Origin: CAUZIZ01 sp047514575
Lineage (GTDB): Bacteria; Acidobacteriota; UBA6911; RPQK01; JAJDTT01
Assembly (NCBI GenBank): GCA_047514575.1
Contig: JAKZYH010000548.1
Location: 1 to 6,881 of the forward strand
Direction: 5' to 3'
DNA: 6,881 nucleotides
In this document: in pieces, positions 1 to 6,053 of the stretch
How the letters are laid out: each line of letters opens with the position of its first letter
Numbering within the stretch: the first letter of the stretch is position 1
Program-made: the position numbers and the translations under genes
Notes under the pieces: generated by a model
What the model saw: only the letters and a program-made list of their open reading frames with translations
Told to the model about the DNA's origin: nothing
Databases searched by the model: none

Positions 1-301
1 GGACCACAGCAGGGGCGATGAAGTTGCAGTACTCTGTCTGATCAACGACGTTGACCAGGATTCGATGTGCCTCAGCGAAGTCCTTGATCTGTTTGGCTAC
101 TGCCCTGTCCTCGACTGCAGCAACAATCAGGAAGGCATCCCGGGCTTCAGCAGCCACGAAGTCGTTTGACCGCCGAACGCAGCCCCCCGCTCGATCCAGG
201 GCTTTCGCCTTCTCCTCGGCAACATCCCCATCTCCGACCACCAGGCAAAGGCGCCCTTTCAGATCGAGAAACACCGGAAAGTAGCTCATTTCAGCCATCA
301 T
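1..301 (-). CDS. Precorrin-2 dehydrogenase / sirohydrochlorin ferrochelatase (CysG N-terminal / Met8 type), partial, left edge
   Basis: This cytoplasmic enzyme would use NAD to oxidise precorrin-2 to sirohydrochlorin and may insert iron to make siroheme. Read on the minus strand it begins MMAEMSYFPVFLDLKGR, the usual opening of the family. The Rossmann glycines follow at residues 23-28 (GDGDVA, keeping GxGxxA), then DAFLIVAAVED at 55-65 and ILVNVVD at 81-87. D87 aligns with the catalytic aspartate of CysG/Met8, and CNFIAPA follows at 92-98. About 100 residues are visible and the rest lies beyond the left edge. Either of two adjacent ATGs (301 or 298) could be the start, and only a weak GGA lies upstream. 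Oddity: the distance from the first Rossmann glycine to D87 is about 64 residues, against about 85 in E. coli CysG. The second beta strand and the following helix seem to be missing. Whether a uroporphyrinogen methyltransferase domain is fused downstream cannot be seen. Confidence 0.88.
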   Translation of the reverse strand, partial: MMAEMSYFPVFLDLKGRLCLVVGDGDVAEEKAKALDRAGGCVRRSNDFVAAEARDAFLIVAAVEDRAVAKQIKDFAEAHRILVNVVDQTEYCNFIAPAVV

Positions 302-448
302 AGAATTCCGATCAATTAGGTAGAGAGTAGCGTAGGGCCGGCGTTCATGTAAAGCAGGGGTGCAGGTCGAAGGCCGCGAGTCGGGAGCCTTACGGCGTGT
401 GTCTAAAGTAAATGCAACTCCTGTCCTTTTTCTCCATCTGGATACCTG
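302..448. other. Divergent intergenic region
   Basis: These 147 bases separate the minus-strand precorrin-2 dehydrogenase from the plus-strand fibronectin-III gene, so they should hold promoters for both. I see no convincing -35/-10 pair in either direction, no RNA gene and no strong inverted repeat. AT-rich patches near 309-320 (minus-strand gene) and 402-415 (plus-strand gene) are the only plausible -10 neighbourhoods. Confidence 0.4.
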
Positions 449-820
449 ATGGTAGCGAGACGGTTTTTTCAGACAGTGTTGATAGTGGGTCTGACCTGGT
501 CCTGCATGGCAGCTTTCGGAGCGGAAGAGGAAGTCACACCCGACAACCCCAATGACCTGAGTGCGAAGGGGAAATATATAGGGGCTGTGGCGACGGTGGT
601 CCTTTCCTGGCTGGATCGCTCTGAAAACGAGCTTGGATTCGAGATCCTCCGATCCGACAATGCCGGAGAGTTTCGGATTGTCGGTATGGTGGGGGCCAAC
701 ACGACCCGTTACACGGACGAAATCGGAAAATACATCACCGGTGCCTTCACCTACAAGGTGCGGGCCTTCAACCAGTTCGGAAAGAGCGAGGATTCCAACG
801 TAGCCTCGGTCTGGTTCTAG
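449..820 (+). CDS. Small secreted fibronectin type III domain protein
   Basis: A 123-residue exported protein made of a signal peptide and one fibronectin type III module. Residues 1-25 have a basic start (RR at 4-5), a hydrophobic core and a likely signal peptidase I site after AAFGA. The next 15 or so residues are an acidic linker. From about 45 to the end the FN3 pattern is clear: a beta strand VVLSWLD, then ENELGFEILRS, the central FRIVGMVGANTTRYTD, and FTYKVRAFNQFGKSEDSNVASV, which matches the YxYRVxAxNxxGxSxxSN ending of FN3 domains. The protein ends just after the last strand, so there is no catalytic domain, anchor or sorting tail. Such domains mediate protein or carbohydrate contacts and the partner here is unknown. 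A weak GGA sits 6 bases before the ATG. An imperfect hairpin follows the stop. The domain call is firm but the function is not. Confidence 0.8.
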   Translation: MVARRFFQTVLIVGLTWSCMAAFGAEEEVTPDNPNDLSAKGKYIGAVATVVLSWLDRSENELGFEILRSDNAGEFRIVGMVGANTTRYTDEIGKYITGAFTYKVRAFNQFGKSEDSNVASVWF

Positions 821-840
821 ACTTTTCCGAATCCCTTTCC

Positions 841-882
841 ACTAGCGGCCATCGGCTTCTCTCTGAAGCTACTGGCCATAGT
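841..882 (+). terminator. Imperfect hairpin after the FN3 gene
   Basis: An interrupted stem-loop begins 20 bases after the FN3 stop. Arms are ACTA (841-844) with TAGT (879-882), GGCCA (847-851) with TGGCC (873-877), and GCTTC (855-859) with GAAGC (865-869), around a TCTCT loop. No run of T follows, so it is not a textbook intrinsic terminator. It could be a weak terminator, an mRNA 3' end stabiliser or a leader structure for the radical SAM gene that starts about 50 bases later. Confidence 0.4.
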
Positions 883-929
883 CGGCACGGTCCCTTCTGT
901 TATCATTGACTTGTACTGGATTGACTTTG

Positions 930-1934
930 GTGCAGGACAACACGCTCTCCTTCAATCTTGAGCCCACTTTTCGCTGCAATCTGGGTTGCGAGATGTGCCC
1001 CCGTTTCTCCAGCGAGGATCCTCATCTCGACATGTCGATGGAGACCTACGCGCGAATCCATGAGGCCATGGGCTACGCTCACACGGTCGACTTCACGGGA
1101 TGGGGCGAACCGATGCTTCACCCGGAAATCTACAACATGATACGCGCCGCCAAGGACCAGGGATGCGTCATCAGCATGACGTCGAACGGCACGGTTCTAA
1201 ACCAAAGAAATGACCTTGCCCTGATCTCCGCGGGAATGGATCGCCTGACCATTTCTGTGGATGGGATGCGTCCCCAGACCTTCGATGCCATTCGTCTCGG
1301 TGCCTCTTTTGAGCAGATCACCAAGAATCTCAGGGAGTTGAGCTACCTGGTCCAGGAGACCGGCAGTTCTTTGGAACTGGGGGTTGCCTTCACCATTCAA
1401 CACGAAAACGCATCCGATCTACCTTTGATCGTTCCCTGGATGAATACGGTGGGGTCGCGTGTCCTGCACTTGAAGCAACTGAACGTGCTTTCCCAGGTGG
1501 ACGACTGGGGACGAAGCTTCTTGAAGCATGGTCTGGCGTCGGGAAGCGTGGATCGTGCTCCGATGGAGCGTCTGGAGAGGCAGATTGAGGGTGTGTTGGG
1601 ACAGGCTCAGGAAGCTGGGATCGAGGTTCGGATCCACTCTGAGTTTCCCATGACTACGGAGATGAAGGGCCGCCACTGCCTGGCCACCCCGCTGGAGTCC
1701 GTCTACTTTTCCTACGAAGGGAAGGTGGCCCCTTGCTGTCATTTCGGCCATCACGTGAGCCGATACTTCGAGTCCGAGCACTACGCACCCTCTGCCTTGT
1801 TCTTCGGCGATATCCGGGAGCAGACGTTCCCTGAGGTTTGGGAAGATGATTCCTTTCAAACCTTTCGTCGAGGATTCGTGACCCAGGATTTCCCGGATGC
1901 CTGTAAGACTTGCTATTTGCTCTACGGGAAGTAG
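930..1934 (+). CDS. Radical SAM/SPASM domain enzyme
   Basis: A 334-residue (from GTG 930) iron-sulfur enzyme that would cleave S-adenosylmethionine to start radical chemistry, often on a peptide, protein or cofactor precursor. The CxxxCxxC motif that binds the SAM cluster is C16, C20, C23 (FRCNLGCEMC). It is followed by the GGEP-type motif as GWGEP (57-61), SMTSNGT (82-88) and LTISVDG (106-112), all in the usual barrel order. The C-terminus has the SPASM pattern: C250, GKVAPCC (C269, C270), GDIREQTFPEVW, then C325 and C328, which should bind one or two auxiliary clusters. I prefer GTG 930 because a GGA lies 9 bases upstream and it gives the normal short lead into the Cys motif. TTG 906 would add eight residues. 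The isomerase-like gene starts 60 bp after the stop, suggesting an operon. The substrate is unknown. SPASM enzymes include peptide modifiers, sulfatase maturases and cofactor-assembly enzymes, and I cannot assign this one to a subfamily. Confidence 0.88.
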   Translation: MQDNTLSFNLEPTFRCNLGCEMCPRFSSEDPHLDMSMETYARIHEAMGYAHTVDFTGWGEPMLHPEIYNMIRAAKDQGCVISMTSNGTVLNQRNDLALISAGMDRLTISVDGMRPQTFDAIRLGASFEQITKNLRELSYLVQETGSSLELGVAFTIQHENASDLPLIVPWMNTVGSRVLHLKQLNVLSQVDDWGRSFLKHGLASGSVDRAPMERLERQIEGVLGQAQEAGIEVRIHSEFPMTTEMKGRHCLATPLESVYFSYEGKVAPCCHFGHHVSRYFESEHYAPSALFFGDIREQTFPEVWEDDSFQTFRRGFVTQDFPDACKTCYLLYGK

Positions 1935-1983
1935 GCAAAAATGTCGGGTGCCAGGTCGACCCCCACGACTCTCAAGAAGCAGT

Positions 1984-1991
1984 AGGAGGAG
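1984..1991 (+). promoter_or_regulatory. Strong Shine-Dalgarno for the isomerase gene
   Basis: AGGAGGAG ends 3 bases before the GTG at 1995. It is close but very strong, and it decides this GTG as the start because the Tat motif follows at once. Confidence 0.7.
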
Positions 1992-1994
1992 CCG

Positions 1995-2909
1995 GTGAAA
2001 AGAAGAGAATTTCTCACGTCCTCAGCGGGTGCGGGCCTTGCCTTTTTGGGTGTGGCCGAGCTTGCTCGGACCGCGCCTTCGGGAGGAGCGGAAACAGGAA
2101 AAGGTGGATTGCATCTCAAGTACGCGCCCCGGCTCGGTTTTCTGGCCGATGAGTTGAGTATCCCCCAGCGTTTGGAGAAATTCTCCCAGCACGGCTTCTT
2201 CGCGATCGAATACAACGGACTGATGCGCCATCCGAAAGCCGAGGTTACTCAGATTCGGCAGGAACTCGACTCTCTGGGGATGGAAATGGGTATCTTCGTG
2301 GCGAACCCGAACGGGTGGAAAACGGCTGGACTTTGCGATCCGGCGGAGCGAGCTAATTTCCTAGCGGATCTCCGTCAGGCCGTCGAATATCATCGGATCA
2401 TTGGGAATCATTTCTGCACGGTGATCACTGGCCCCGAAAAGCCGGGCATTCCACGAGCTCGCCAGAAGCAGAACGTAATTGATGGGCTGAAGGCCGCGGC
2501 GGAGTTGCTGGAACCCACCGAGTTGACGATCGTGGTGGAACCGTTGAACGTCCTGGTGAACCATGCCGGGTATTTCCTGGTTTACTCGCAGGAGGCTGCC
2601 GAGATCATGGAAGCGGTCGGGAGTTCCAAGGTCAAGATTCTCTTCGACATCTACCATCAACAGATTTCGGAAGGAAATCTGATCAACAACATCAGGACTC
2701 ACCTACCCTACATTGGATACTTCCAGGTCGGAGATGTGCCCGGCCGAAAGGAACCTGGGACCGGAGAGGTGAACTGGAAAAACGTATTCAAGGCGATTTA
2801 CGATACTGGATACCGTGGCATCCTGGGCATGGAGCACGGCCTATCCGTCCCCGGCGAGCAGGGCCTTCTCAAGTGCTTTGCCGAGTACCGACAGGCTGAT
2901 AACTGGTAG
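1995..2909 (+). CDS. Tat-exported hydroxypyruvate isomerase-like TIM-barrel protein
   Basis: A 304-residue sugar isomerase/epimerase-like protein of the AP endonuclease 2 (xylose isomerase-like) superfamily, closest in pattern to hydroxypyruvate isomerase, which interconverts hydroxypyruvate and tartronate semialdehyde. The N-terminus is a clear twin-arginine signal (KRREFL at 2-7, then a hydrophobic AGAGLAFLGV), so the folded, metal-loaded enzyme should go to the periplasm. The divalent-metal ligands typical of the family are all visible: E182 in VVEPLN, D218 in LFDIYH, Q244 in YFQVGDVPGR and E280 in GMEHG. H221 and R251 are also in the expected places. Length without the signal peptide (about 265) fits the family. 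The start is GTG at 1995. It lies 60 bp downstream of the radical SAM gene and probably shares its transcript. True substrate is uncertain: many Tat-tagged members in environmental bacteria are annotated as hydroxypyruvate isomerase only by similarity. Confidence 0.85.
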   Translation: MKRREFLTSSAGAGLAFLGVAELARTAPSGGAETGKGGLHLKYAPRLGFLADELSIPQRLEKFSQHGFFAIEYNGLMRHPKAEVTQIRQELDSLGMEMGIFVANPNGWKTAGLCDPAERANFLADLRQAVEYHRIIGNHFCTVITGPEKPGIPRARQKQNVIDGLKAAAELLEPTELTIVVEPLNVLVNHAGYFLVYSQEAAEIMEAVGSSKVKILFDIYHQQISEGNLINNIRTHLPYIGYFQVGDVPGRKEPGTGEVNWKNVFKAIYDTGYRGILGMEHGLSVPGEQGLLKCFAEYRQADNW

Positions 2910-2934
2910 GCTTCACCGCTATGCCGGTTTCCTT

Positions 2935-2983
2935 CTCGAATGATCCGGTCGAGGCCAGGACGTTCAGACGTTCGGACGGACGA
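2935..2983. repeat. Short repeats in the convergent gap
   Basis: The 82-bp gap between two convergent genes holds CTCGA (2935-2939) facing TCGAG (2949-2953). It also holds a short direct repeat with an 8-base period (ACGTTCAG 2960-2967, ACGTTCGG 2968-2975, then shortened copies ACGG and ACGA). The inverted pair might act as a weak shared terminator, but no T-run supports it. Confidence 0.3.
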
Positions 2984-2991
2984 AGAATTTC

Positions 2992-4773
2992 TCAAGCGTG
3001 TTGTCCGCGAAAGGATATCTCCCCCACGAACTTTCGGGTGCCCCTTCGCAGCAACGACCAGGCGCAGAGGAAAGTCAGGCAAATGAGACAAAACAACTCC
3101 AGTAGGGAGGCCGATTCGACAGTCTTTCCGCTCAAGGGCACGCTCTCGAACTGAGGCAGCAAGGCATTGGTGAGGTAGCCCAGGCCTGCAGATAGAAGAA
3201 TAATGGATAGACTGAATTTCAAAGCGACCCTTCTGGAATGCAGCTTGCCTAGCACGCCGAAAGTGGTCACGTTGGTGGCGGGCCCCGTTAGCAGAAACGC
3301 CAAGGCCGCTCCCGGTGAGACTCCCTTGGCGAGTAGCACGGCAACGAAGGGTGTGGCACTGGAGGCACAGACGTATGTCGGCAGGCCCAAAAGGGTAAAG
3401 AGAATCACGTCGACGGAGGCAGGCAGCGCACTCAGCCGCCCGGCTTGGAGGAAGGATTCTGCAATCGCCGCTACAGTCAATCCGAACAGGATCCAGGGCG
3501 CAGTGTGATCGACTACCTCCCCCAGTCCTACCTTCAGTGCCTGGCTGACTTTCTGGCCGAAGGCCCGTCCCCCGTCCTCGGGTGGACGCATCTGGCCCTC
3601 GGACTCGAGCTTCGAAGAACGAGTCATCGGCCCCCCGACGATCCAACCAACCGCAAAAGCAACCACTGCTGCCGCTAAGACTCTCGCTATCGTCATCTGC
3701 GTTCCCAGCAACGGGATGGACATCAGTACGGCGTCCAGTCCCAGTTCCGGTGTGGAAATCAGGAAGGCCATGGCGGCGGTAGCTGGAGCTCCTCGCTGAA
3801 TCAGTGTGCGGTAAAGCGGTACCACACCGCAGGAGCAGATAGGGAAGGGCAGGCCCAGGCTCATTCCGCGTACAGCCTGGGTCCATTTTGCTCCCTTGTT
3901 CATCCATCGGATTGAGGATTGGGAAAGGAACGAGCTCATGAAGCCGGCTACCAGATAGGCCAGAAGCAGGGCCGGTGCACTGCGTAGCGCCAGTCCTAGA
4001 AAGGTTCGAAATATGGGAAGGTTGATCGAACCCTGGACGGATTCGTCCCCTCCCAGGAAGACCGCCATCAGCCCAATGCCCAACAAGGCTCCGGAGCCTT
4101 CGTACCAACCGGACTTTTTGCCGGGTTCTCCCTGTGCCATGAGCTGAGATTTGATTCCGGGTTGGTGAAAGACCACGTGTAACAGGGAGCCCGCCACCAA
4201 GGCCTGGAACCAGGTCATGGCTTGGCTCGATAGGCTCACAAGCAGCTGAGGACCCAGTCCGAACCCCAGGCTGGTGCTGATGACGACAAGGGCGAAAACC
4301 ACCACCGCGGTCCGGATGCCGAAGATGGGGCGTAACAGCCACCAGATGGTGAGTCCGACTGGCAATCGATGCAGGATGACCGCAAACGGCAGCAGGTGCT
4401 GGCTTTGACCCGGTGCGAGGTGAGGATTGGTCAGGGCGGCACCGTCTGCTGCGGCATGAACGCAGAGCCCGATCAGCCCCAGAACGAGAGCCGTAGAGTG
4501 GACTCTATCGGCGCCACTCTTGAAGATCTTCTCTGTGAAGGTTGGACCGAACATTCCCAGAAAGGCGAATAGCAGCGACCACCAATGACCTCGGGCCAGA
4601 ATCGCAGGAACGATGCTGAGCACCACGAGTCCGGTAATGCAGACGAAGATGAAGCCGTCCAGGAGCGACAGCATCGGGAGTCGATCGCGCGAGACCCGAT
4701 AGATCAGAGGACCCAAAGAGAGGGAGATAAAGCTAGCGAAGAGTAGCTCGATTTCCTCCACACTGAATTCCAC
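2992..4773 (-). CDS. ZIP-like / ArsP (SO_0444-type) permease fusion, predicted metal transporter
   Basis: A 593-residue polytopic inner-membrane protein that looks like two transporters joined. Residues 1-243 have about seven or eight hydrophobic segments with ZIP-like motifs: HAAADG (106-111) where ZIP helix 4 has HNxPEG/HxxxDG, and HRLPVG (135-140) where helix 5 has a HxxPxG/E motif. A histidine pair follows at H199 and H203, and a last GIGLMAVFLGG helix. The acidic residue of the second motif is replaced by valine (V139). Residues 255-540 are a clear ArsP_1/DUF318 permease, with PFPICSCGVVP (309-319, C313/C315), FLISTPELGLDAV, then GLPTYVCASSATP (463-475) and GVSPGAALAFLLTGPATN (484-501), the duplicated signature regions. 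The SO_0444 branch of this family is linked to Cu/Zn efflux. One more helix closes the C-terminus (about 556-575). The start is GTG at 4773, with AAGGAGGG 10 bases upstream. The substrate is inferred to be a transition metal or metalloid. No metal-sensor regulator is visible in the window. Confidence 0.85.
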   Translation of the reverse strand: MEFSVEEIELLFASFISLSLGPLIYRVSRDRLPMLSLLDGFIFVCITGLVVLSIVPAILARGHWWSLLFAFLGMFGPTFTEKIFKSGADRVHSTALVLGLIGLCVHAAADGAALTNPHLAPGQSQHLLPFAVILHRLPVGLTIWWLLRPIFGIRTAVVVFALVVISTSLGFGLGPQLLVSLSSQAMTWFQALVAGSLLHVVFHQPGIKSQLMAQGEPGKKSGWYEGSGALLGIGLMAVFLGGDESVQGSINLPIFRTFLGLALRSAPALLLAYLVAGFMSSFLSQSSIRWMNKGAKWTQAVRGMSLGLPFPICSCGVVPLYRTLIQRGAPATAAMAFLISTPELGLDAVLMSIPLLGTQMTIARVLAAAVVAFAVGWIVGGPMTRSSKLESEGQMRPPEDGGRAFGQKVSQALKVGLGEVVDHTAPWILFGLTVAAIAESFLQAGRLSALPASVDVILFTLLGLPTYVCASSATPFVAVLLAKGVSPGAALAFLLTGPATNVTTFGVLGKLHSRRVALKFSLSIILLSAGLGYLTNALLPQFESVPLSGKTVESASLLELFCLICLTFLCAWSLLRRGTRKFVGEISFRGQHA

Positions 4774-4783
4774 GAGAGTTCAG

Positions 4784-4791
4784 CCCTCCTT
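4784..4791 (-). promoter_or_regulatory. Shine-Dalgarno for the permease gene
   Basis: On the minus strand AAGGAGGG lies 10 bases before the GTG at 4773. No ATG competes nearby, so it supports the GTG start. Confidence 0.6.
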
Positions 4792-4847
4792 AGAAACAGC
4801 CCATATTTCCACGATTTCTTGGCGAATAGAACAACTATGCACCTCAA

Positions 4848-4871
4848 AATCGAGAAAATCTGGCTTCGATT
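4848..4871. repeat. Inverted repeat in the divergent promoter region
   Basis: AATCGA (4848-4853) and TCGATT (4866-4871) form perfect 6-bp arms with a 12-bp spacer, about 75 bases upstream of the permease start. The size and place would suit a dimeric repressor operator, but it matches no operator I recognise and could be chance. Confidence 0.3.
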
Positions 4872-4906
4872 CCCCGCTTTCTCGCTACGATCATTTCTAG
4901 CGCGCA

Positions 4907-4920
4907 GGCTCCTGGGAGCC
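4907..4920. repeat. Inverted repeat upstream of the YihY gene
   Basis: GGCTCC-TG-GGAGCC is a tight perfect 6-bp inverted repeat, 32 bases before the YihY-family ATG. A looser pair, CGCTA (4883-4887) and TAGCG (4898-4902), lies just upstream. It could be an operator over the -35 region or a short hairpin. Confidence 0.35.
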
Positions 4921-4952
4921 AGTGCCTATGGGTATGGTAGACTAACGCCCGC

Positions 4953-5801
4953 ATGAAGATCGATCTCCTTGCCTTTCGGAGCTTGGGCAAAGGAGCATTC
5001 TGGATCGATATCTGGTCTGACGTCAACGAGTACGACTTCTGGGGGATGGCGGCCCAGGTCAGCTACTATTTTCTTCTGGCCTTCTTTCCTTTTCTCTTGT
5101 TTCTGAGCGCGCTCATTGGTTTCATCCCGGTTGATCCCAACCTTTGGGGCAAGTTTCTGGTCGAGCTCAACGCCTTCCTGCCGGAGAGCACCTACGATAA
5201 TGTGGTGACGGAGATCATTCTCCCTCTGGCCCGTTCCCAAAATACCGGGATTCTGTCGGTTGGCCTTTTTCTTACCCTCCTGATTGCCTCACTCGCTTTC
5301 AGTGGGACCATCCGGCCTCTCAGCCGTGTCTTCGGCGTGGAGGACAGTCGACCCTACCTGCGGAAGCTTTTCCTCTCAGTTGGAGTGACTGTTCTGGTCT
5401 CCTTATTCATCATTCTGTCGGCCTTTCTCCTGGTTTGGGGTGATTGGTTGATTACGCTTCTGGTCGAAAGTCCTGCAGTCAGAGTACTGTATACGGCGAT
5501 TCGTTGGATACTCCTTTTCGTACTCTTGAACATTGGCGTACACACTGTCTACTACGCGCTTCCCCAGCCCCAGGTTTACTGGAGGATCTTCTCGCCTGGA
5601 AGCGTTGTTGCCACCCTGGGGTGGATTTTCGGATCTCTGGGTTTTCGCCTGTATGTAAACGCCTTCGGCATGTATCAGATGTTCTACGGAAGTCTGGGTG
5701 CGGTCATCGTCCTGATTGTGTGGTTCTATCTCTCGAGTCTGGCTCTCCTGGTTGGGGGCAGAATCGACTCCAGGATCTACGGACACCAGCAGCGGGCATG
5801 A
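4953..5801 (+). CDS. YihY/BrkB-family membrane protein
   Basis: A 282-residue inner-membrane protein of the YihY/virulence-factor BrkB family. Family proteins were once called ribonuclease BN by mistake, and their role remains unclear. Six hydrophobic segments are visible, at about 33-58, 98-117, 139-164, 178-203, 213-237 and 246-268. The hallmark opening AAQVSYYFLLAFFPFLLF (33-50) and the closing YGSLGAVIVLIVWFYLSSLA (245-264) match the family well, and the length is typical. Oddity: the closing motif, usually GxEhN with a conserved glutamate, reads GGRID here, so arginine R270 takes the acidic position. There is no clear ribosome binding site before ATG 4953. A weak TATGGT (4933-4938) close to the ATG suggests a very short leader. 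The symporter remnant begins 7 bases after the stop, so that gene was probably once in the same transcript. Confidence 0.9.
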   Translation: MKIDLLAFRSLGKGAFWIDIWSDVNEYDFWGMAAQVSYYFLLAFFPFLLFLSALIGFIPVDPNLWGKFLVELNAFLPESTYDNVVTEIILPLARSQNTGILSVGLFLTLLIASLAFSGTIRPLSRVFGVEDSRPYLRKLFLSVGVTVLVSLFIILSAFLLVWGDWLITLLVESPAVRVLYTAIRWILLFVLLNIGVHTVYYALPQPQVYWRIFSPGSVVATLGWIFGSLGFRLYVNAFGMYQMFYGSLGAVIVLIVWFYLSSLALLVGGRIDSRIYGHQQRA

Positions 5802-5808
5802 CCATGAG

Positions 5809-6034
5809 ATGAGCTTTACTGCAGTCGATTGGGCAATTGTTGCCCTATGTTCTGTTCGCCTTCGGCATCGGCTTCATCGGGCTCTTTACAGCCGGAATGT
5901 TTGCTGCCCTAATGTCGACTCACGACTCCTATTTGCTGGCTTGGAGTGGCATCATCGTGCAGGACCTGATTGCTTCCTTGATCGGACGTGACCTGATGGA
6001 CCGAACACGCATCCGCTTGATTCGAATCGGGTGA
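5809..6034 (+). pseudogene. Sodium:solute symporter (SSS family) remnant, internally deleted and truncated
   Basis: Two pieces of a sodium:solute symporter sit side by side in different frames. ATG 5809 opens MSFTAVDWAIVAL, a typical SSS N-terminus ending in the first membrane helix, after which that frame becomes arginine- and histidine-rich nonsense and stops at 5991. In the +1 frame, from about 5837, comes LPYVLFAFGIGFIGLFTAGM, then FAALMSTHDSYLLAWSGII and VQDLIASLIGR, followed by RIRLIRIG and TGA at 6034. That segment is the mid-protein helix with the xAxxMSTxDS motif, normally some 300 residues after the N-terminus. So roughly 1 kb was lost at the junction, together with everything after the middle helices. 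The junction lies on a perfect hairpin, GGGCAA-TTG-TTGCCC (5831-5845). No functional transporter can be made. The original substrate cannot be told. The C-terminal fragment is sure; the N-terminal match is short. Confidence 0.75.
5831..5845. repeat. Perfect hairpin at the symporter deletion junction
   Basis: GGGCAA (5831-5836) and TTGCCC (5840-5845) pair around a TTG loop, exactly where the two symporter pieces meet. It may have helped the deletion, or it may be a chance product of the join. Confidence 0.5.
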
Positions 6035-6038
6035 TAGC

Positions 6039-6046
6039 GGGAGGGG
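6039..6046 (+). promoter_or_regulatory. Shine-Dalgarno for the propeller protein gene
   Basis: GGGAGGGG lies 7 bases before ATG 6054, a near-ideal spacing. It immediately follows the stop of the symporter remnant. Confidence 0.65.
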
Positions 6047-6053
6047 AACGACG

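Noticed and set aside
51..284. 77-codon plus-strand frame antisense to the precorrin-2 dehydrogenase
   Set aside because: Its product is Ser/Arg/Thr-rich low-complexity, while the minus strand carries the conserved GxGxxA and NVVD motifs.
841..882. Hairpin as a riboswitch for the radical SAM gene
   Set aside because: It is a single interrupted stem without conserved loop sequence or multibranch structure of any riboswitch class I know, so terminator-like hairpin is the safer label.
1419..1859. 146-codon open frame antisense to the radical SAM gene
   Set aside because: The plus-strand frame has continuous family motifs across the same bases, and the antisense product has none.
2960..2983. 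8-base direct repeat as a possible CRISPR or attachment site
   Set aside because: The repeat is only about 24 bases with decaying copies and no spacers, integrase or tRNA nearby. It is simple sequence.
2798..4342. 514-codon open frame on the minus strand, overlapping the permease in another frame
   Set aside because: It is rich in Gly, Arg, Pro, Ser and His, has no recognisable motif, and runs through the isomerase end. The 593-residue frame on the same strand has clear ArsP motifs, so this is a shadow of GC-rich codon use.
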